Positions 22,774 through 35,355 are shown, counted from the first letter of the stretch. The stretch: DNA of 64,000 nt from Eucalyptus grandis (GCF_016545825.1 NC_052619.1:28249803-28313802), one strand, 5' to 3'. A program made the numbers and translations. The notes: generated by a model from the letters alone, not told the origin.

Positions 22774-22786
22774 GAGTGGGAGATGA
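22774..22786 (+). other. Polypurine tract, copia element 1
   Basis: GAGTGGGAGATGA lies immediately before the start of the 3' LTR, where a plus-strand primer tract is expected. It is short, and the assignment depends on the LTR start inferred from comparison with the 5' LTR. Confidence 0.5.
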
Positions 22787-23191
22787 TGGATTTAATTGGT
22801 GATGGGCTTAAGGCCCGTCCGCCCATGTTGGCCCAAAGCCCGGCCCACGGGAATATGGCCCGTGGAAGGGGAAGGTATAAAAGGGAGGAGAGAGAGAGAG
22901 GGAAGACACCTCTTGGCATAACGAACATAACGTACGTTTCTTTCCCTCTCTTTTTCTCCCAAACGCTCAAGGCGACGCCGTATCCCCTTCAGGGCGAATT
23001 GACATCATTGGGGCCAGCATTTCTTCCTCTTCTTCAGCGTTGGTGTTTAATCTGTGGCTAACAAGGTACGCTCGAATCCGTGGTGTGCTTTACGATCGGT
23101 GATGCGTGTTTTCCTAAGCTTCGTCTTCCGCATTGATTTAGGGATTCGATTTAGTGTCGAATCCGGTTTCGGGGATCGGTAATTCCCAACA
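22787..23191 (+). repeat. 3' LTR of copia element 1
   Basis: This is 405 bp, the same length as the 5' LTR, with TATA at 22876 and the end CCCAACA. Differences from the 5' copy include GTTGGCCC versus CCGGGCCC and CCTAAGC versus CCCGGGC. A short duplicate of its own head (GGGCCTGTCCGCCCATG at about 22736-22752) lies just upstream, outside the aligned LTR. Confidence 0.85.
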
Positions 23192-26016
23192 TTAGCCATT
23201 TACAGATGATTTGTGCACAAGATTGTCCTTGATGATTTGTGCACAAGATTGTCCTTCCCAAATGAAACAAAAGTCATTATTTGACAAAAAAATAATAGCT
23301 ACCAACGAGCTGGGGCCCTGAGGAACTTGAGTCCGGGCTACAAAGACTTGGGTTCAAGCAGAAAGGACCTTGGTCCAGGCCGTCGGTTTAGGTGCCAAGA
23401 TCTTGGGCCCGTTAGCTAAGCACATTGGTTTGACTACTTGGGAAAAGTTTATTACGGTGATGAAGGTCAAGTTTTATTATGAAAAATGATATCTAATTTT
23501 CAAAACAGGAAATCCTAGAATTTAATCATTGATTTTTGATTGACCATATGAAAGATTATTTGTTTCTTATCTTATTAAGTAATCCAAACACATGTTGATA
23601 TTTGTTATAAATATACTTTGAAGCACAAACTTGGAAAGAAAAAAAAAAAACCTTGAGTTTATATCTAGGACCTAGGCCCTAAGTCTTGGATCGGCCCATC
23701 AAAATTAGGGTTTTTAGACCATGAGGCTCAGATCTTGACCAATAATCAAGTTCAAGCAAATACAACTTAGGTTCGGGGGTAGGGATCCCAAGTTGGGCAA
23801 TTAGTCAAGGTTCGGGCACTTGAGATGACATTTTGGCGGTGGCGGTCAAGTTGTATTATGAAAATGAGATTTTGTGCTGATTATGTAAAAAGGTTTTTGT
23901 GGACTCATTTTTGTATGCAAATCAAATGTTGAAAAATAAGAATAAAATTTTCCAATAGTTACTTTTCCTACATAAGTCTAGTACCTCCGTACTACGCACT
24001 TCATATAAACAACTACCTTGTAGAATTCTCGTTGTGTGCGGGGTTTTATATGTGAGCTTTGTTCCACTATTGACCTGGCCTAATAACTCTGGCATCAAGC
24101 ACTTGTTCTGTTTTTGACTCGATGGGCCAGTACCCAATTTGATTGTGATTGGGCCTACGCTGTTGGCGAGGTATCAGATCACTTTAATCTTGTCAAAGAT
24201 AGGCCGTTGGCCCCGGCTCGGGAGATTTGTGAGGAATTACATTTTTGTGACCTAATCTCAAAACGATCACATTGAATGATGACCGGACCTAAAACCTCCT
24301 GCTTCTTCTTTATAAAAGAAAATTTTCACACTTCTTGAGCTACGAAGTCCCGAGCTTTTTACCTGGAAATCACTGAGCAAACAAATTCATCAGTTGTACC
24401 TAAAACTGAAGTCATATCCACTCGGTGTTTGCAGTGATTCCTTCTCAAGGGTATGTAGCCTTTGGAGCTGTCGAGAGATGGACAGGAAAGAGAGGCAGCC
24501 GATAGGCCCTTCGGCAATTTTTTTCTCTACGTAATTTTATTATATGTGAATATATTCCATGAATCTCAAAAGGATCACAGTTTCAGTGTTGAACCAGATA
24601 TCCATTTCCAGGTCCTTTATTGCCCGATTTGAATTCACATGAATCTTGACTTTTAGTGGGTACGTTGACAGATTCTATTTAGGACGTGGAGCAAGATCAC
24701 TCTAGGGAACGTCGATGGACGCCGCCCGGATGGTGAGGAAGAAATGAGGTCGGTTCTTGAAATATTACAAACTTTGCTATGGATTTGCCGTTTATCCTTC
24801 ATCAGGCACCGTGACGGTGGTTTTCATGCAAAGGCTTATCCTTGAGTTGATTGAGTGACCTTTTATAAAATGAAAAGAGTGGCTTTCTTTCATCAATATA
24901 TACTTCGCAGCATTAAGCTGACAAATTAACTTCAGTTATCTCTTAAGAAAAATGACCCTACTCAGATTAAAAATGGGCACCGGGGCCGTAAACGCCCTAA
25001 ATTACTCGAGGCGCTGTAAACCCGGTCTCGTGATATAGGTTAGAGTCGAATTCGAGGGTATCAAATGTGACCTTGATGAGTTCAAGCCCATTTCCTCAAT
25101 TCTTGATGCCCATATAAAATCAATTTATGTTTGTAAAACTTCCAAATTGACCTAATTAGATTTTAGAAGCAGGGTTTGAGGTGGGCGCCTACTAGCCCAA
25201 GCAATTAGTGCAGGATTGTGCTTGGGACCTTCGACAAGCTAAGCAAGGTCTGAGCTAGCTAGCAATCTCTCCCATCTCCCCTCGATTTTGCCCGAAACAT
25301 ATAGACACTCAACCCCTGCAACTGCATAGAAATTCATTGTCCACACCCTTTTACTTGCGAAGCTAAGAGTTTTTACTACATTACCTGCAAACCTACTGCC
25401 TTAATCTCTGCAAATCTTGGACGAAACCTCTAAAAATCCCTGCAAATCCTTTCACTTCGTTGAGCTCACTTTGGAGAGGAAAGCACGTTGAGATCACTCC
25501 ACCCTCATTCCAGTCCCTTACCCTCTCATTTCAAGCTCTCTTCAAGCTAAGCAACGTAGGGGAAACAGGCCGTCCAGCTCCGAAAGAGGAGGAGATCGCG
25601 TGAAGACCAGGTTTAGGAAGCTCGAAGATAATCCAGTTCGTGGCCACCAAGAAGGAGGAGAGCAAAGGCTGAATTTGGGCTAAGGGAAACCTCGTGGGCC
25701 GAGGGCGGATGGATCTCTTGCGTCTCTAAACCAGTGAGAACCGTGTCTAAAATCTTGGTGTAGAAAGATAATAGGATGACCTTAGCATGCATGCAGTGTA
25801 AACCTCTGATAATGCACGAATCTAGATTTATGAGGAGGGTTAGAATCTCCGTTGCATTAAAGATCCTAATGCGTTAGAGATGATGCTTCCTAAATTGATA
25901 AGATCTCTGTTTTGAACTAATTGATCTGTTTTAGCTTTAAAATGCGATCATGCAAGTCAGCACCATGCTCTCTTTCCTGAAACAAAAAACTGCGCAATTT
26001 GAGGACCATTTACACT
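23192..26016. other. Intergenic, no gene recognised
   Basis: This starts with TTAGCC(A), the right-hand target-site copy of element 1. A related phrase (CTTGGGTTCAAGC.. through GTCAAGTTKTATTATGAAAA) occurs at about 23340-23500 and 23650-23870, suggesting an old local duplication. A more GC-balanced region at 25500-25740 has no ORF of interest. No RNA gene was seen. Confidence 0.4.
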
Positions 26017-26046
26017 TCATGTGAAGAAACAATTCATACTGACCAA

Positions 26047-26077
<31 letters not shown>

Positions 26078-26283
26078 CAATTTATGACAATCAACATAGG
26101 CATAGTTTCAAGTAAATCGTTCATGTCAACGTCTGCAACTTTGAATGGTAACTGCTCTATGATTGATGTGATAACTGTCCTGAAAACAAATTCATCGACA
26201 CCTGGACAAAGTACAAAAGGTTCAAATGGATCCTTTATGATTTCATGTTCCTTAGCAGCACAGCTGATCACGTGGGACGACAT
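26017..26283 (-). CDS. Short ORF of unknown nature, possibly an exon fragment
   Basis: An 88-codon frame whose first ~70 residues have ordinary protein composition (HEIIKDPFEPFVLCPGVDEF, then IIEQLPFKVADVDMNDLLET). It ends in a low-quality tail coded by a GAA microsatellite (26055-26075). I recognise no family. No paired frame or convincing splice signals could be assigned, so it may be a decayed exon or chance. Confidence 0.2.
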
Positions 26284-26823
26284 TAACTCTTCAAAAAAGA
26301 CTCAAGACGACTGGGAGTTGCACCAGACCGCAGAAGCAAGACGGGGACATGAAGGGGTAGGCGTCGAAGAAGTAGATAAGGATAGATCCTGTCCCACCTG
26401 ACTCCGTAATTCGCAAAAGACCTGGTGAGGACTAGAGGTCAACAGGCTCGAGAAATAATCATAGTCATCGTTTTAGAAAATTCTCGATTGTTGTATAAAT
26501 TATAGTAAAAATTAGTAATTTTCATTATTTTTCCTCTCAAACAAATTAGTAATTTCTGCAAAATATGTGGAACATTACATAAGAAAGTTGCATATTCGAA
26601 TAGAATGAACATCTCGATAATAACTTTCTTATTAGTAGCTTTGGATCTCGAAGATGGTTGGGAAAAAATGTTGAAAAGGAATATTGAAAAACAATAGGAA
26701 AGAGCAACAGCAACCAAAGTGAATATTTTGACATTTTAAAAATATTAAATCAACTTAAAAAAGAAAACTGTTGATAATTTTATATAATTTATATAAAAAA
26801 ATATTTAGAGAATTTGAATAAGG
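26284..26823. other. AT-rich intergenic DNA
   Basis: Short ORFs here consist of low-complexity or out-of-frame sequence. The right end (AATTT, 26824-26828) is the left target-site copy for repeat copy B. Confidence 0.4.
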
Positions 26824-27181
26824 AATTTTGTCACGCCTCGATCCTCAAGTGCATGCCTATTCCTCACTGGTCGATTAAATAGCGACGTCTCATGACATAT
26901 CGTCGACCTATTCATTTTAATACGTATGCGGAAGCATATAAAATCCTTAGATAATAAAACAATGGAATATGAAAGTAGGACCGAATTTCAAACTTCATAA
27001 ACAATCACACTTATATACAATGCAAACCATAATGCATATATATACAAGGCAAACTACTAAGTCAAGTCTTGAACAACAAGTTCTCAAAACAAGTCTATAG
27101 GGAGTGTGGTTTCAATCCTCATCCGGATCCTCCTCTGGGTCCTTTCTTTTCCTCCTCAACGATCTCTCCATCTTCCATGCT

Positions 27182-27547
27182 CTAGCTGGAGTCTACAGCT
27201 GAGCACTCCAGAGAGCTAGGATCATCACCCAATTTGGGATCCTTCACATTAATTACCGAACCACCCTTAGGATCTGCTATCCCCTTCCCGAATGTTACCT
27301 CTAAAACATACAGAGGTACATCAAATTTCGGTATAGGGCCCACCCTTTGTCCATCATCATAATAGCGATACCACGACCAGTATCTGTGAGGCACCTTCTG
27401 GGGTTCACTTACATCAACCCAGACAATGGATTTCACCAATACATATTCCAAGCTTTCAGGGTGATGGTGTATCAGAATATGATAACTCGTCTTGGTGACT
27501 TCCTTGGGTATACCAAAATGCACGGGAGGAGGTGGGAGTGTTGTCAT
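27182..27547 (-). CDS. Repeat-family ORF, 121 codons, unknown function
   Basis: This is an intact frame in repeat copy B with ordinary protein composition. It has HFGIPKEVTKTSYHILIHHH, then KVPHRYWSWYRYYDDGQR, IPKFDVPLYVLEVTFGKG and an acidic tail. There is no signal peptide or membrane segment. Copy A has the same motif order and spacing with two stops, so the sequence was coding, or under coding-like constraint, in an ancestor of both. I recognise no domain, and retroviral Gag/Pol motifs are absent. The true start may lie upstream if this is one exon of a spliced transcript. Confidence 0.45.
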   Translation of the reverse strand: MTTLPPPPVHFGIPKEVTKTSYHILIHHHPESLEYVLVKSIVWVDVSEPQKVPHRYWSWYRYYDDGQRVGPIPKFDVPLYVLEVTFGKGIADPKGGSVINVKDPKLGDDPSSLECSAVDSS

Positions 27548-27854
27548 CTAAGGACTTGAAATGTTGTCCCACAACGGGGTGAGACTACGTCTCAGCAAGT
27601 TCTACCTCTTAAGACCCGATTAGGAAGCCAATACGCCCTAAGGGCTGCCTAAGCACAACACGAGTCAGAGAACTTACATTGGCCTCAGTTCCACCCTGCA
27701 ATTTAATATATATCAAATATACACAATTCAAGTCAATTCACCCAAACAAATCGAACTATTGATCAATCGACTTAGTCGATTACATGTCACCACGATCTTC
27801 CCCTAGTCTGTACATTCAATACTCTCTATAAAGTCCTATTAAATCAAGACTGCT

Positions 27855-28085
27855 CACCCAAAGCTGAAAATATATAGTATAGCTCACCCAAATCTGATAA
27901 TATAGTATACTGTAGATGCTCGCCCAGAGTTGATAGATTAGAGCCCCCAGGCTATCATAGTATACTATATATGCTCACCCAAAGCTGATAATATATGCTC
28001 ACCCAAAGTTGATAATATGGTATACTATTTATATGCTCGCCCAAAGTTGATAGGTTAGGGCCCTCAGGCAAATATAGTATACCAC
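27855..28085. repeat. Minisatellite in repeat copy B
   Basis: Repeats contain TGCTCACCCAAAGCTGATAAT and TATAGTATACT, the reverse complement of the ATCAGCTT..GTGAGCA and AGTATACTATA words in copy A's array (8816-9150). Unit length varies. It lies at the corresponding position, upstream of the family ORF. Confidence 0.55.
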
Positions 28086-30106
28086 TTTCACCATACAACC
28101 AATTCATCATTTTTATCATATCCGATAAAAATAGCCATGGATAAGTACATGGTCGGCCTTAGCCAAAATACAGTATTTTTACCCTTGAGAATCCCACAAT
28201 TTATATAGTCCACCAAAATATTTTTGGCGTTGTAAACCGACACTTGGTTATTTTCCAAAAAATTACCAAATTAATTAATTTAGGAATAAAATCCTAAAAT
28301 CACAATTAAATTAGTTCAGTACAAAATAAGCTCAAACAAATAAATAGATTGCACCACAATAACTATCAGTTATCGGCTATCTCAACCTAATATCCGGAAA
28401 ATAAATAAACAATTAAATAATTACATAAATTATTAAATAAATGCCAATAAATCCAACTTAGGCCTGTAATGCCTAATTGGACGCCGAAACGGACTCAGAA
28501 AAATTCCAAGATTCATTGAATAAATAATAGAACATGTCTACTCGCTAAATACACTAACTAACCATCTAATATGCATAGGCATATAATTAAATTAATTAAT
28601 CTAATATAATATAATCTATCCACCTAAACCATGCTTAATTAATCTAATCAACCCCTAAGCATGATTAACTGACTAAGCGAGAATTAGTGAGTTTAACTCA
28701 CTTGTTTGGCGAGTCAGTCGGTTCAAATCGATGAGAATGTAATGGGGAACAACTTCCTTCAAAGCGGGTCTAGCAATCGAGATCCGAAACCACCTCAAAA
28801 TGGGCTCGAAGGTTGCTGGAAAACCCACTTTTCCTGCTCTCTGTTTATTGCTGCAATATAGAAGAAATGAGGTTAGTTTGGTGAGGTGAGACCGGCAAAG
28901 ATTGCATGAGCACTCGGCGAGTTGAATGGCGGCTCCGGTGGCTCCCATGGCCATTCACGGCGGTGGGATAGCCTTCTGGACGGTAAGACAACCTCCAGGA
29001 ACGGCAAGTTGGGCGTAGCAACGCCGCTGGACACGACTTCTCTGCTAGATGGTGGTCTTCAAACGGCAAGAATAAGGGGAAGGATGGCAGTGGATGGCAA
29101 GTGAGGGGGAGAGAGAGGAAGGAATAGGGGGACAAAGGGTCCACCTTGGTCAATTTTCTCTTCAAACGTCCCCCTTGACCAACCTTAGCTACCAGCATCA
29201 ACCTTGGCCCTCATTCAGCCACCCATGCTTTACTTTGCAACCTTGAAATGGCCCAAAAAGCCTAGGTAAGGGGGGCACACGAATTTCATGGGTTTCTCCT
29301 TCAATTGGACACTTATTCTCCCTCAATTTAATCCAATTCGGCCTCAATAAAATCAACCGACACCTCAACAATCAAATGGGTATTTTTCCTCACTAATGGA
29401 TCTCACATGCTTCCCAAATTTGTGATAAAAAACGATCCCTGTCTTTTTCTGAACAAAAATGGCCATAGGACGACTTTTTCCCAAAAAGTCTCGGGTTGCA
29501 AAAAAATCTTCTGAAACTGAATTGACGCTCCTAGAATTAATTGTCACATGACATAACTTTCAAATTTTAAAATCGGACTCAAATTCGTGGTTAATTTCAA
29601 TTTGGCGAGTTTTTAGCGTGACCTAGGTTATCAAGTAGGTTTTAGAAATTTTTAGTGCTAATGACCTGTGGTTGAATTTTTTTGAGCCACGATGAACCCA
29701 CTTGACACATTAGCGACTCTTGATTGTCGTGAAAATCTCAAGAATTCAAATACGGACACAGGGTACCAAAACGATAGAAAAATCAGTTTAGTACCGGCAG
29801 ACGAGAATTTTCCAATTTAGTTGTGTCACCCATGATTAGTCACATATCTCAATTAAACTAACCTATCTTTGTTCTCAAGTCGATTTTTAACTGTACCGTA
29901 ATGGCCTCTAAAGATGAACACGATTGAATAGTCGATTTCCAATTGAATTCTCATGTCTATCGTATTAAAATTCCTTAATGGCTTCCCTGGATAGTCTAGT
30001 TATCTCGAGAGTGATTAGCTCTGAAAATAGCTCTATAGGCGTGTCGATGAAATGCACGATTTATTCAATGGAAAATATAATTGAAAATCTGGGATATCAT
30101 AAATTT

Positions 30107-30192
30107 TAATTAGAATTAGAAAAAATAAATGATATATTCCATTTTAAATGCAAAATATTTTGATAATATCATTAGATTAAATCAAATAACTC
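30107..30192. other. Short unique spacer
   Basis: AT-rich DNA between the right target-site copy of repeat B and the left target-site copy (CTTAA, 30193-30197) of copia element 2. I see nothing in it. Confidence 0.5.
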
Positions 30193-30197
30193 CTTAA

Positions 30198-30700
30198 TGT
30201 AGAAAATTATTCACATAAATAACTAATTAATCAAGAACAATTGAATCCATATATGACTGTAAAACACTGAAATCGATAAGTACAACGGAATTAAAACATA
30301 CCTGTTTGAGTCATTACTTCACTTGAAAAAAATAGATTAACTTGATAATCAAAGATCTATTGGAATGTCAAATATTCCTCTATATAACCTTTTTCAGTAT
30401 AGCAGCTTTAATGTAATTCAACAACTGACAGGATTAACCCACTATTTTATAGGCTAGAGATGAGACCTAACAAACCTTAATCAATAGCGTGTCAATTTGG
30501 CCCCTCCTATTACGGGCTTTAGTTAAACACAATTACCTACACTTTACTGTTCAATTAGGCCCATTATTAATGGATGCCAAAACTCAGTTTAATAAAATCA
30601 CTTAAGGGTTTAACAAATATTTGAATATCTATTAACCCAATTATTTAAAATAGAAAATCAATTAATTAATGTAAGCCTATATTATTGGAAATTTTAACAT
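30198..30700 (-). repeat. 3' LTR of copia element 2
   Basis: On the minus strand it starts TGTTAAAATTTCC after the purine tract AAGTGGGAGAA (30701-30711) and ends TTTTCTACA. It is the partner of 37074-37563. Confidence 0.8.
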
Positions 30701-31333
30701 TCTCCCACTTAGGCTACATTAATTAACTTATTTTTATTTTGAAAAAGATTTATATTGAAAACAACACTATCGGGCTAATAACTGAAAATGTTATTTTATG
30801 TGACCACAAATTTAAAAAATAATATTCCAATAATGGCATTTCAAAACCAATATAATCTTATATAACCTTAATATAGGGCTATTGAGATCAATGTGTTAAG
30901 AAATACCACAACACATGACCTTCCATAATCACATATAATAAGCATTATGTTTTCATGGATCATGGGCCTAGTAGTGTAGTAAGAAATAGTACTAACATGT
31001 GATCAAAATATACATGATTTCTTATTGATCCTCAATGTAATTTCTCAATGACATGAAACTGTATTAGCGCAATTTCTAAACAACATGAAATTGCACAACT
31101 ATTTCATAATCCAACATTGAGATCTCATAATTAGTGACATCCAATCGTTTTTTAAACTAAAATTTGCTTAATGATATTGTTTTATACTTCAATTTCTTAG
31201 TTAACAAGAAAAATGATAACAAATGAATCAACAATAATAATTATTAAAAATAAATGCTTCAATAAACATCATGAAAGCATTATCGGTTTGCATATAACTA
31301 TAATATCTAAAAATACAAATTATATAGCTCCTA

Positions 31334-34300
31334 TTAACAAAAGAAATCAAAAGAATTTAAAATGCCTATATTATTTATATGTTCTTTAAACAAAATGGAT
31401 CGTAAGTCTTTTCTTAGAGGATTAGCCAATATGAACTCAGTTCTAATATTCTCAATTACAATGTCTCCCTTTTTGACAAAGTCTTTAACAATATAATATT
31501 TGATTTCCATGTGTTTGGACACATTGCTGATCTTGACATTCTTGGAATAAAACATAGCTACAATGTTGTCACAGTAGATCACTATAGGTCTAGCAATAGA
31601 GTTTACAACTTGCAATTTTGAGATCAAATTTCTTAGTCAAATAGCTTGAATTAACGCGCCGTAACACGCTACAAACTTAGCATACATTGTAGAGTTCGTA
31701 ATCAAGGTTTGATTTGTCCTCTTCTAAGAAATAACACATCTAGCCATTATAAAAATATATCCAGAAGTTGATTTTCTGTCATCCGAATAACTTGCAAAAT
31801 CAACATTTGAATATCTAATCACCTCTAGGTCATCAACTCTAAAATACATGAGCATGAAGTCTTTTGTTCATTATAGATATATCATCACCTTTTTAGCTAC
31901 AACCCAATGTTCATAACCTAGATTCAACATATATCTTCCAAGAGCATTCACGGTAAAAACAATATTAGGTCTAGTACATACTTGTGCATACATAAAACTG
32001 CCAACTGCATTAGCATATGGAAGATTCTTCATGACTTCTTTTTCAACATCATTATTTGGGCATTATTCTATACTCAATTTATCTCATTTCACAACAGGAG
32101 CTTCACCAAACTTGCAGGTTTGCATATTGAATTTTTTCGAAACACAATATATATAACTTTTCTGAGATATTTCCAAAACCTTCTTAGATCTATCACGATG
32201 AATCTCAATGCCTAAAACAAAATAGGCTTCCTCAAAATCTTTCATATCAAACTTTGTAGATATAAAACCTTTTGTGTCATTCAATAGATCAACATCTCTA
32301 CTAGCAAGCAAAATGTCATCTACATAAAGTACTAATAAAATATATTTACTTCCACTTACTTTCATGTAGATGCATTGATCAAACTTGTTTTCTACAAAGC
32401 CAAATGATTTCACAACCTTGTGAAATTTTAAGTGCCACTAATGTGATGCTTATTTGAGACCATAGATTGACCTATAAAGTTTGCACACCATATACTCCTT
32501 TCTAGGTTCTTTAAACCCTTCAGGTTACTGCATATATACTTATTCATCTAGATCTTCATTTAGAAAGGTTGTCTTGACATCTATTTGGTAAAGCTCTAAG
32601 TTAAATAAGCCACCAATGCCATGATTATCCGAAAAGAGTCTTTAAGGGACACTGGAGAAAAGACTTCAGTATAATCAATGCATTTTCTCTATGAGTACCC
32701 ATTTGCGACTAACCTTGCTTGAATCTCTCTATGTTGCATTTATTGTCTTTCTTGATTTTGAATAGCCATTTGCAATCGATCGGTTTATGCCCATCAAGTA
32801 AATCAACAAGTTCCCATAATTGATTAGTTGACATGAAAATCATCTCGTCCTTCATTGCCCCTAATCATTCATCTACTTGATCACTATTAAGATCTTCTTT
32901 GAAGGTCACTAGATCAACTATATTTTTAATGTCAAAATCAGTTTCTCCAAAATAGATATCATAATCATTTAGAGGTGTTGTCTTCTTTGCCGTTGTGATC
33001 TTTGCATAGGCATTTCTGGAGCTGTATCATTCATCTAGGGAATTTCATTTGTAATAGGAGGATCTACCGTCATATCTCCAATATCTACTTCTTGCTGAAT
33101 TTCCACTTTGCAGAGCTCTCATATAGAATCATCATTCAAAATGGGCAATGGAATATAGACCGTCTTGTTTGGTTCTTCCATTTCGAAAGATTGAGAATAA
33201 CTCTTTTTAGCAACATCTAACTCCAGGAATTTGGAAGTTTGGGCTTCAACAATTCTAGTGCCACGAGTAGAACAATAGAACCTATACCCTTTGTAATGGT
33301 AAGGGTATCCAATAAATTTTCACCTCTATAGGACACCCTTAAACTCAAAAGTGATTTAAGCTTGGTTTCCTCTCCATCTACAATTTAAAAAATGTTTTCG
33401 GCACTGATTTACTAGGTACACGGTTCAATACATAAGTTGTTGTTTTAATTGCATCACCCCTATAAGTATTTAGGTAAATTAGAACTGCTCATCATACTTT
33501 GTTTCATCTTCATAAGTGTGTGATTGTGTCGTTCTGCTACAACATTCTATTTAGGACTCCCAAGCACTGTATACTGAGTGACAATACCATAGTCCTGCAA
33601 ATATTTAGCAAATGGTCTCATTTGTTGTCTAGTCTTGGTATATCACCCATAATACTCACCATTGCGATAAGATCTAACAATCTTGATAATTTTTTCCAAT
33701 TATTTCTCAACTTCAGTGCGAAACACTTTGAACATTTCAAGAGCATCGGTCTTCTCCTTAATTAGATAAACATAACAATAACGGGAGAAATCATCAATGA
33801 ATGTGATGAAGTACTTATTTCCACAAAAGGTGGTTGAGTATGGCCCACTAATATTCGTATGAATTATCCCCAATAGATTTTGACTGAGAGTAGTGCCTTT
33901 CTTCTTGATTTTAGTCAATTTTCCTCTCACATAATCAATACAAGTTTCAGTATCATTTGAGTCAAGATGAGAAAGAATATCAATCTTGATGAGTCACTTT
34001 ACCATTTCTTTGGAAATATGCCCTAATTACTTATGCCATAGCAATGAATATATTTCTTTGATTAAAGATCTCTTAGCAACATTATTCTCGACATTGAAAG
34101 AATAATATGGTCTATCGGGAGATAAAGATAATCGATATAATTCATCAGATAGAACATAATTCCCAATAATTTTGGAATCATAACTCAAATCCACTCTTTT
34201 ATTCACAAAATAAAGACAATATCCAATTTTGTCAAGCGAAAAAAGAGATATTAAGTTTCTCCTAAAACCAGGAACATAAAAGACATTGCTCAAAATAAGC

Positions 34301-34347
34301 TGAAAACCAAAATCTAAATTCAAAACAATTGTCCCTATGCGCTTCAC
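31334..34347 (-). pseudogene. pol relic of copia element 2
   Basis: The integrase piece at 33930-33700 reads GIIHTNISGPYSTTFCGNKY then FITFIDDFSRYCYVYLIKEK, typical of copia. The RT C-terminal frame at 32413-32084 has FDQCIYMKVSG and LVLYVDDILLASRD, with the catalytic YVDD intact. RNase H at 31627-31334 has YCDNIVAMFYSKN, MEIKYYIVKDFVKKGDI and an ANPLRKDL where DPLTK is usual. In-frame stops lie between and within these blocks. Confidence 0.75.
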
Positions 34348-35340
34348 ATCAACTTCAATATCGTTTCCAACTTTAAACTTTGACTCCTTAGACTTGAATT
34401 CATTAGATTTGTGAGACCCTGTAAGGTAGCAGTTACATGAACAATAGCATTATAATTGAGCCACAAAGAATCTAAAGAAACATCAACCAAATTTGATTTA
34501 AAACAAACCAACAACTCACCTTGGTGACTTTCTTTTCTTGCTTTTAGCCAATCTTGAAACTTATAGCATTTGGCTCTCTTATGACTCTGCTTCTTGCAGT
34601 GAAAACACTTGAAATCCTTGTCTCCATTTCTCCCATGATTCCCATTTTTCTTGAAGTCTTGGTCTTTCTTTGGACCATGAGTATTCGACCCTTTAAGCTT
34701 CCATTTTCCTTTAGATGAATTTAACTTGGCATTAACAATTAAGTGGGTCGACTCATACTTCTCTTTCTTTAACTTCTCTTCCTCAGTCACACATTTGGTA
34801 ATCAAAGCATTGATGCTCCATGTCTAATTCTGAGTGCTATAAACAGTCTTAATCTGGCTAAATTCAGTTGGTAAAACATTTAAGGCGTGATGCACAATAT
34901 AATTTTAGAAAGGACAATTTCATGAGCCTTAAGTTTAGACTGAATGTGGACCATCTTCAGTATAAATTCTCTAACACCCATAGCGGCATCATACCTCATG
35001 TTCGTTAACTCACTCAACAAGTTCCTAATTTCAACCTTAACTCTATATCTTTCTCCCACTGCTTCAAGGAACTGTATCACATTTGTATCTTCTGACAAAC
35101 TACTAATGAGATACTCAGTAATTGACCTCTTCATAGCAATCGGGCTTAGTCAGTTGGATTTTTCCCGTCTAACATAATGGGTTTTTTTTATCAGCAGTCT
35201 TTTTATCATAGGGCTTGGAAGGTTTATTCTCACGTAGAGTCAAGTCCATATCAACGATGCCCAGAGTAAACTCTATATCTTGCTTCTATTTCTTGAAGTT
35301 TGATCCACTTAATATTTCAACGGTAGCATTATTGTTATTT
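34348..35340 (-). pseudogene. gag relic of copia element 2
   Basis: The N-terminal part (from about 35335) resembles ATVEILSGSNFKK then DIEFTLGIVDMDLTLRENKP, a copia Gag start with one stop. The middle frame at 35134-34880 contains LLSELTNMRYDAAMGVREFI. The knuckle CFHCKKQSHKRAKC (about 34598-34557) is a complete CCHC. The protease site downstream reads LWLNYNAIVHVT, so the catalytic Asp is Asn. The SINE at 35356-35548 lies just upstream. Confidence 0.65.
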
Positions 35341-35355
35341 ACAACAAAGGTAACT

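Larger units (their letters stand above)
15862..23191 (+). mobile_element. Copia element 1, full-length but decayed (7.3 kb)
   Basis: Two direct repeats of 405 bp (15862-16266 and 22787-23191) flank a PBS, a GC-rich leader, relics of gag, protease, integrase, reverse transcriptase and RNase H in copia order, and a purine-rich stretch before the 3' LTR. TTAGCC(A) precedes the 5' LTR and follows the 3' LTR, a candidate target-site duplication whose exact length is unclear. The LTRs differ at roughly ten small sites by eye, so it is not recent. The coding region has many stops and frameshifts, so the element cannot be autonomous. An unusual 1.2 kb lies between pol and the 3' LTR. Confidence 0.85.
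26829..30101 (-). mobile_element. 3.27 kb solo-LTR-like repeat, copy B
   Basis: Perfect 5 bp target-site duplications AATTT flank it (26824-26828 and 30102-30106). On the minus strand it begins TATGATATCC, where copy A has TGTGACATCC, and ends GTGACA. It is collinear with copy A but inverted in the window. It contains a GC-rich block (about 28680-29210), a minisatellite (27855-28085) and the family ORF, intact (27182-27547). With no PBS, gag or pol inside and only one copy between the target duplications, a solo LTR is the simplest reading. Confidence 0.7.

Noticed and set aside
22672..22786. Possible earlier start of the element 1 3' LTR at a TGTTCGG following GAAGAGAGGAAAAGAGGA.
   Set aside because: The 5' copy has no matching sequence, and the TTAGCC(A) duplication and a purine tract fit a start at about 22787. 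The 5' LTR being truncated by exactly this amount with a matching target site is less likely.
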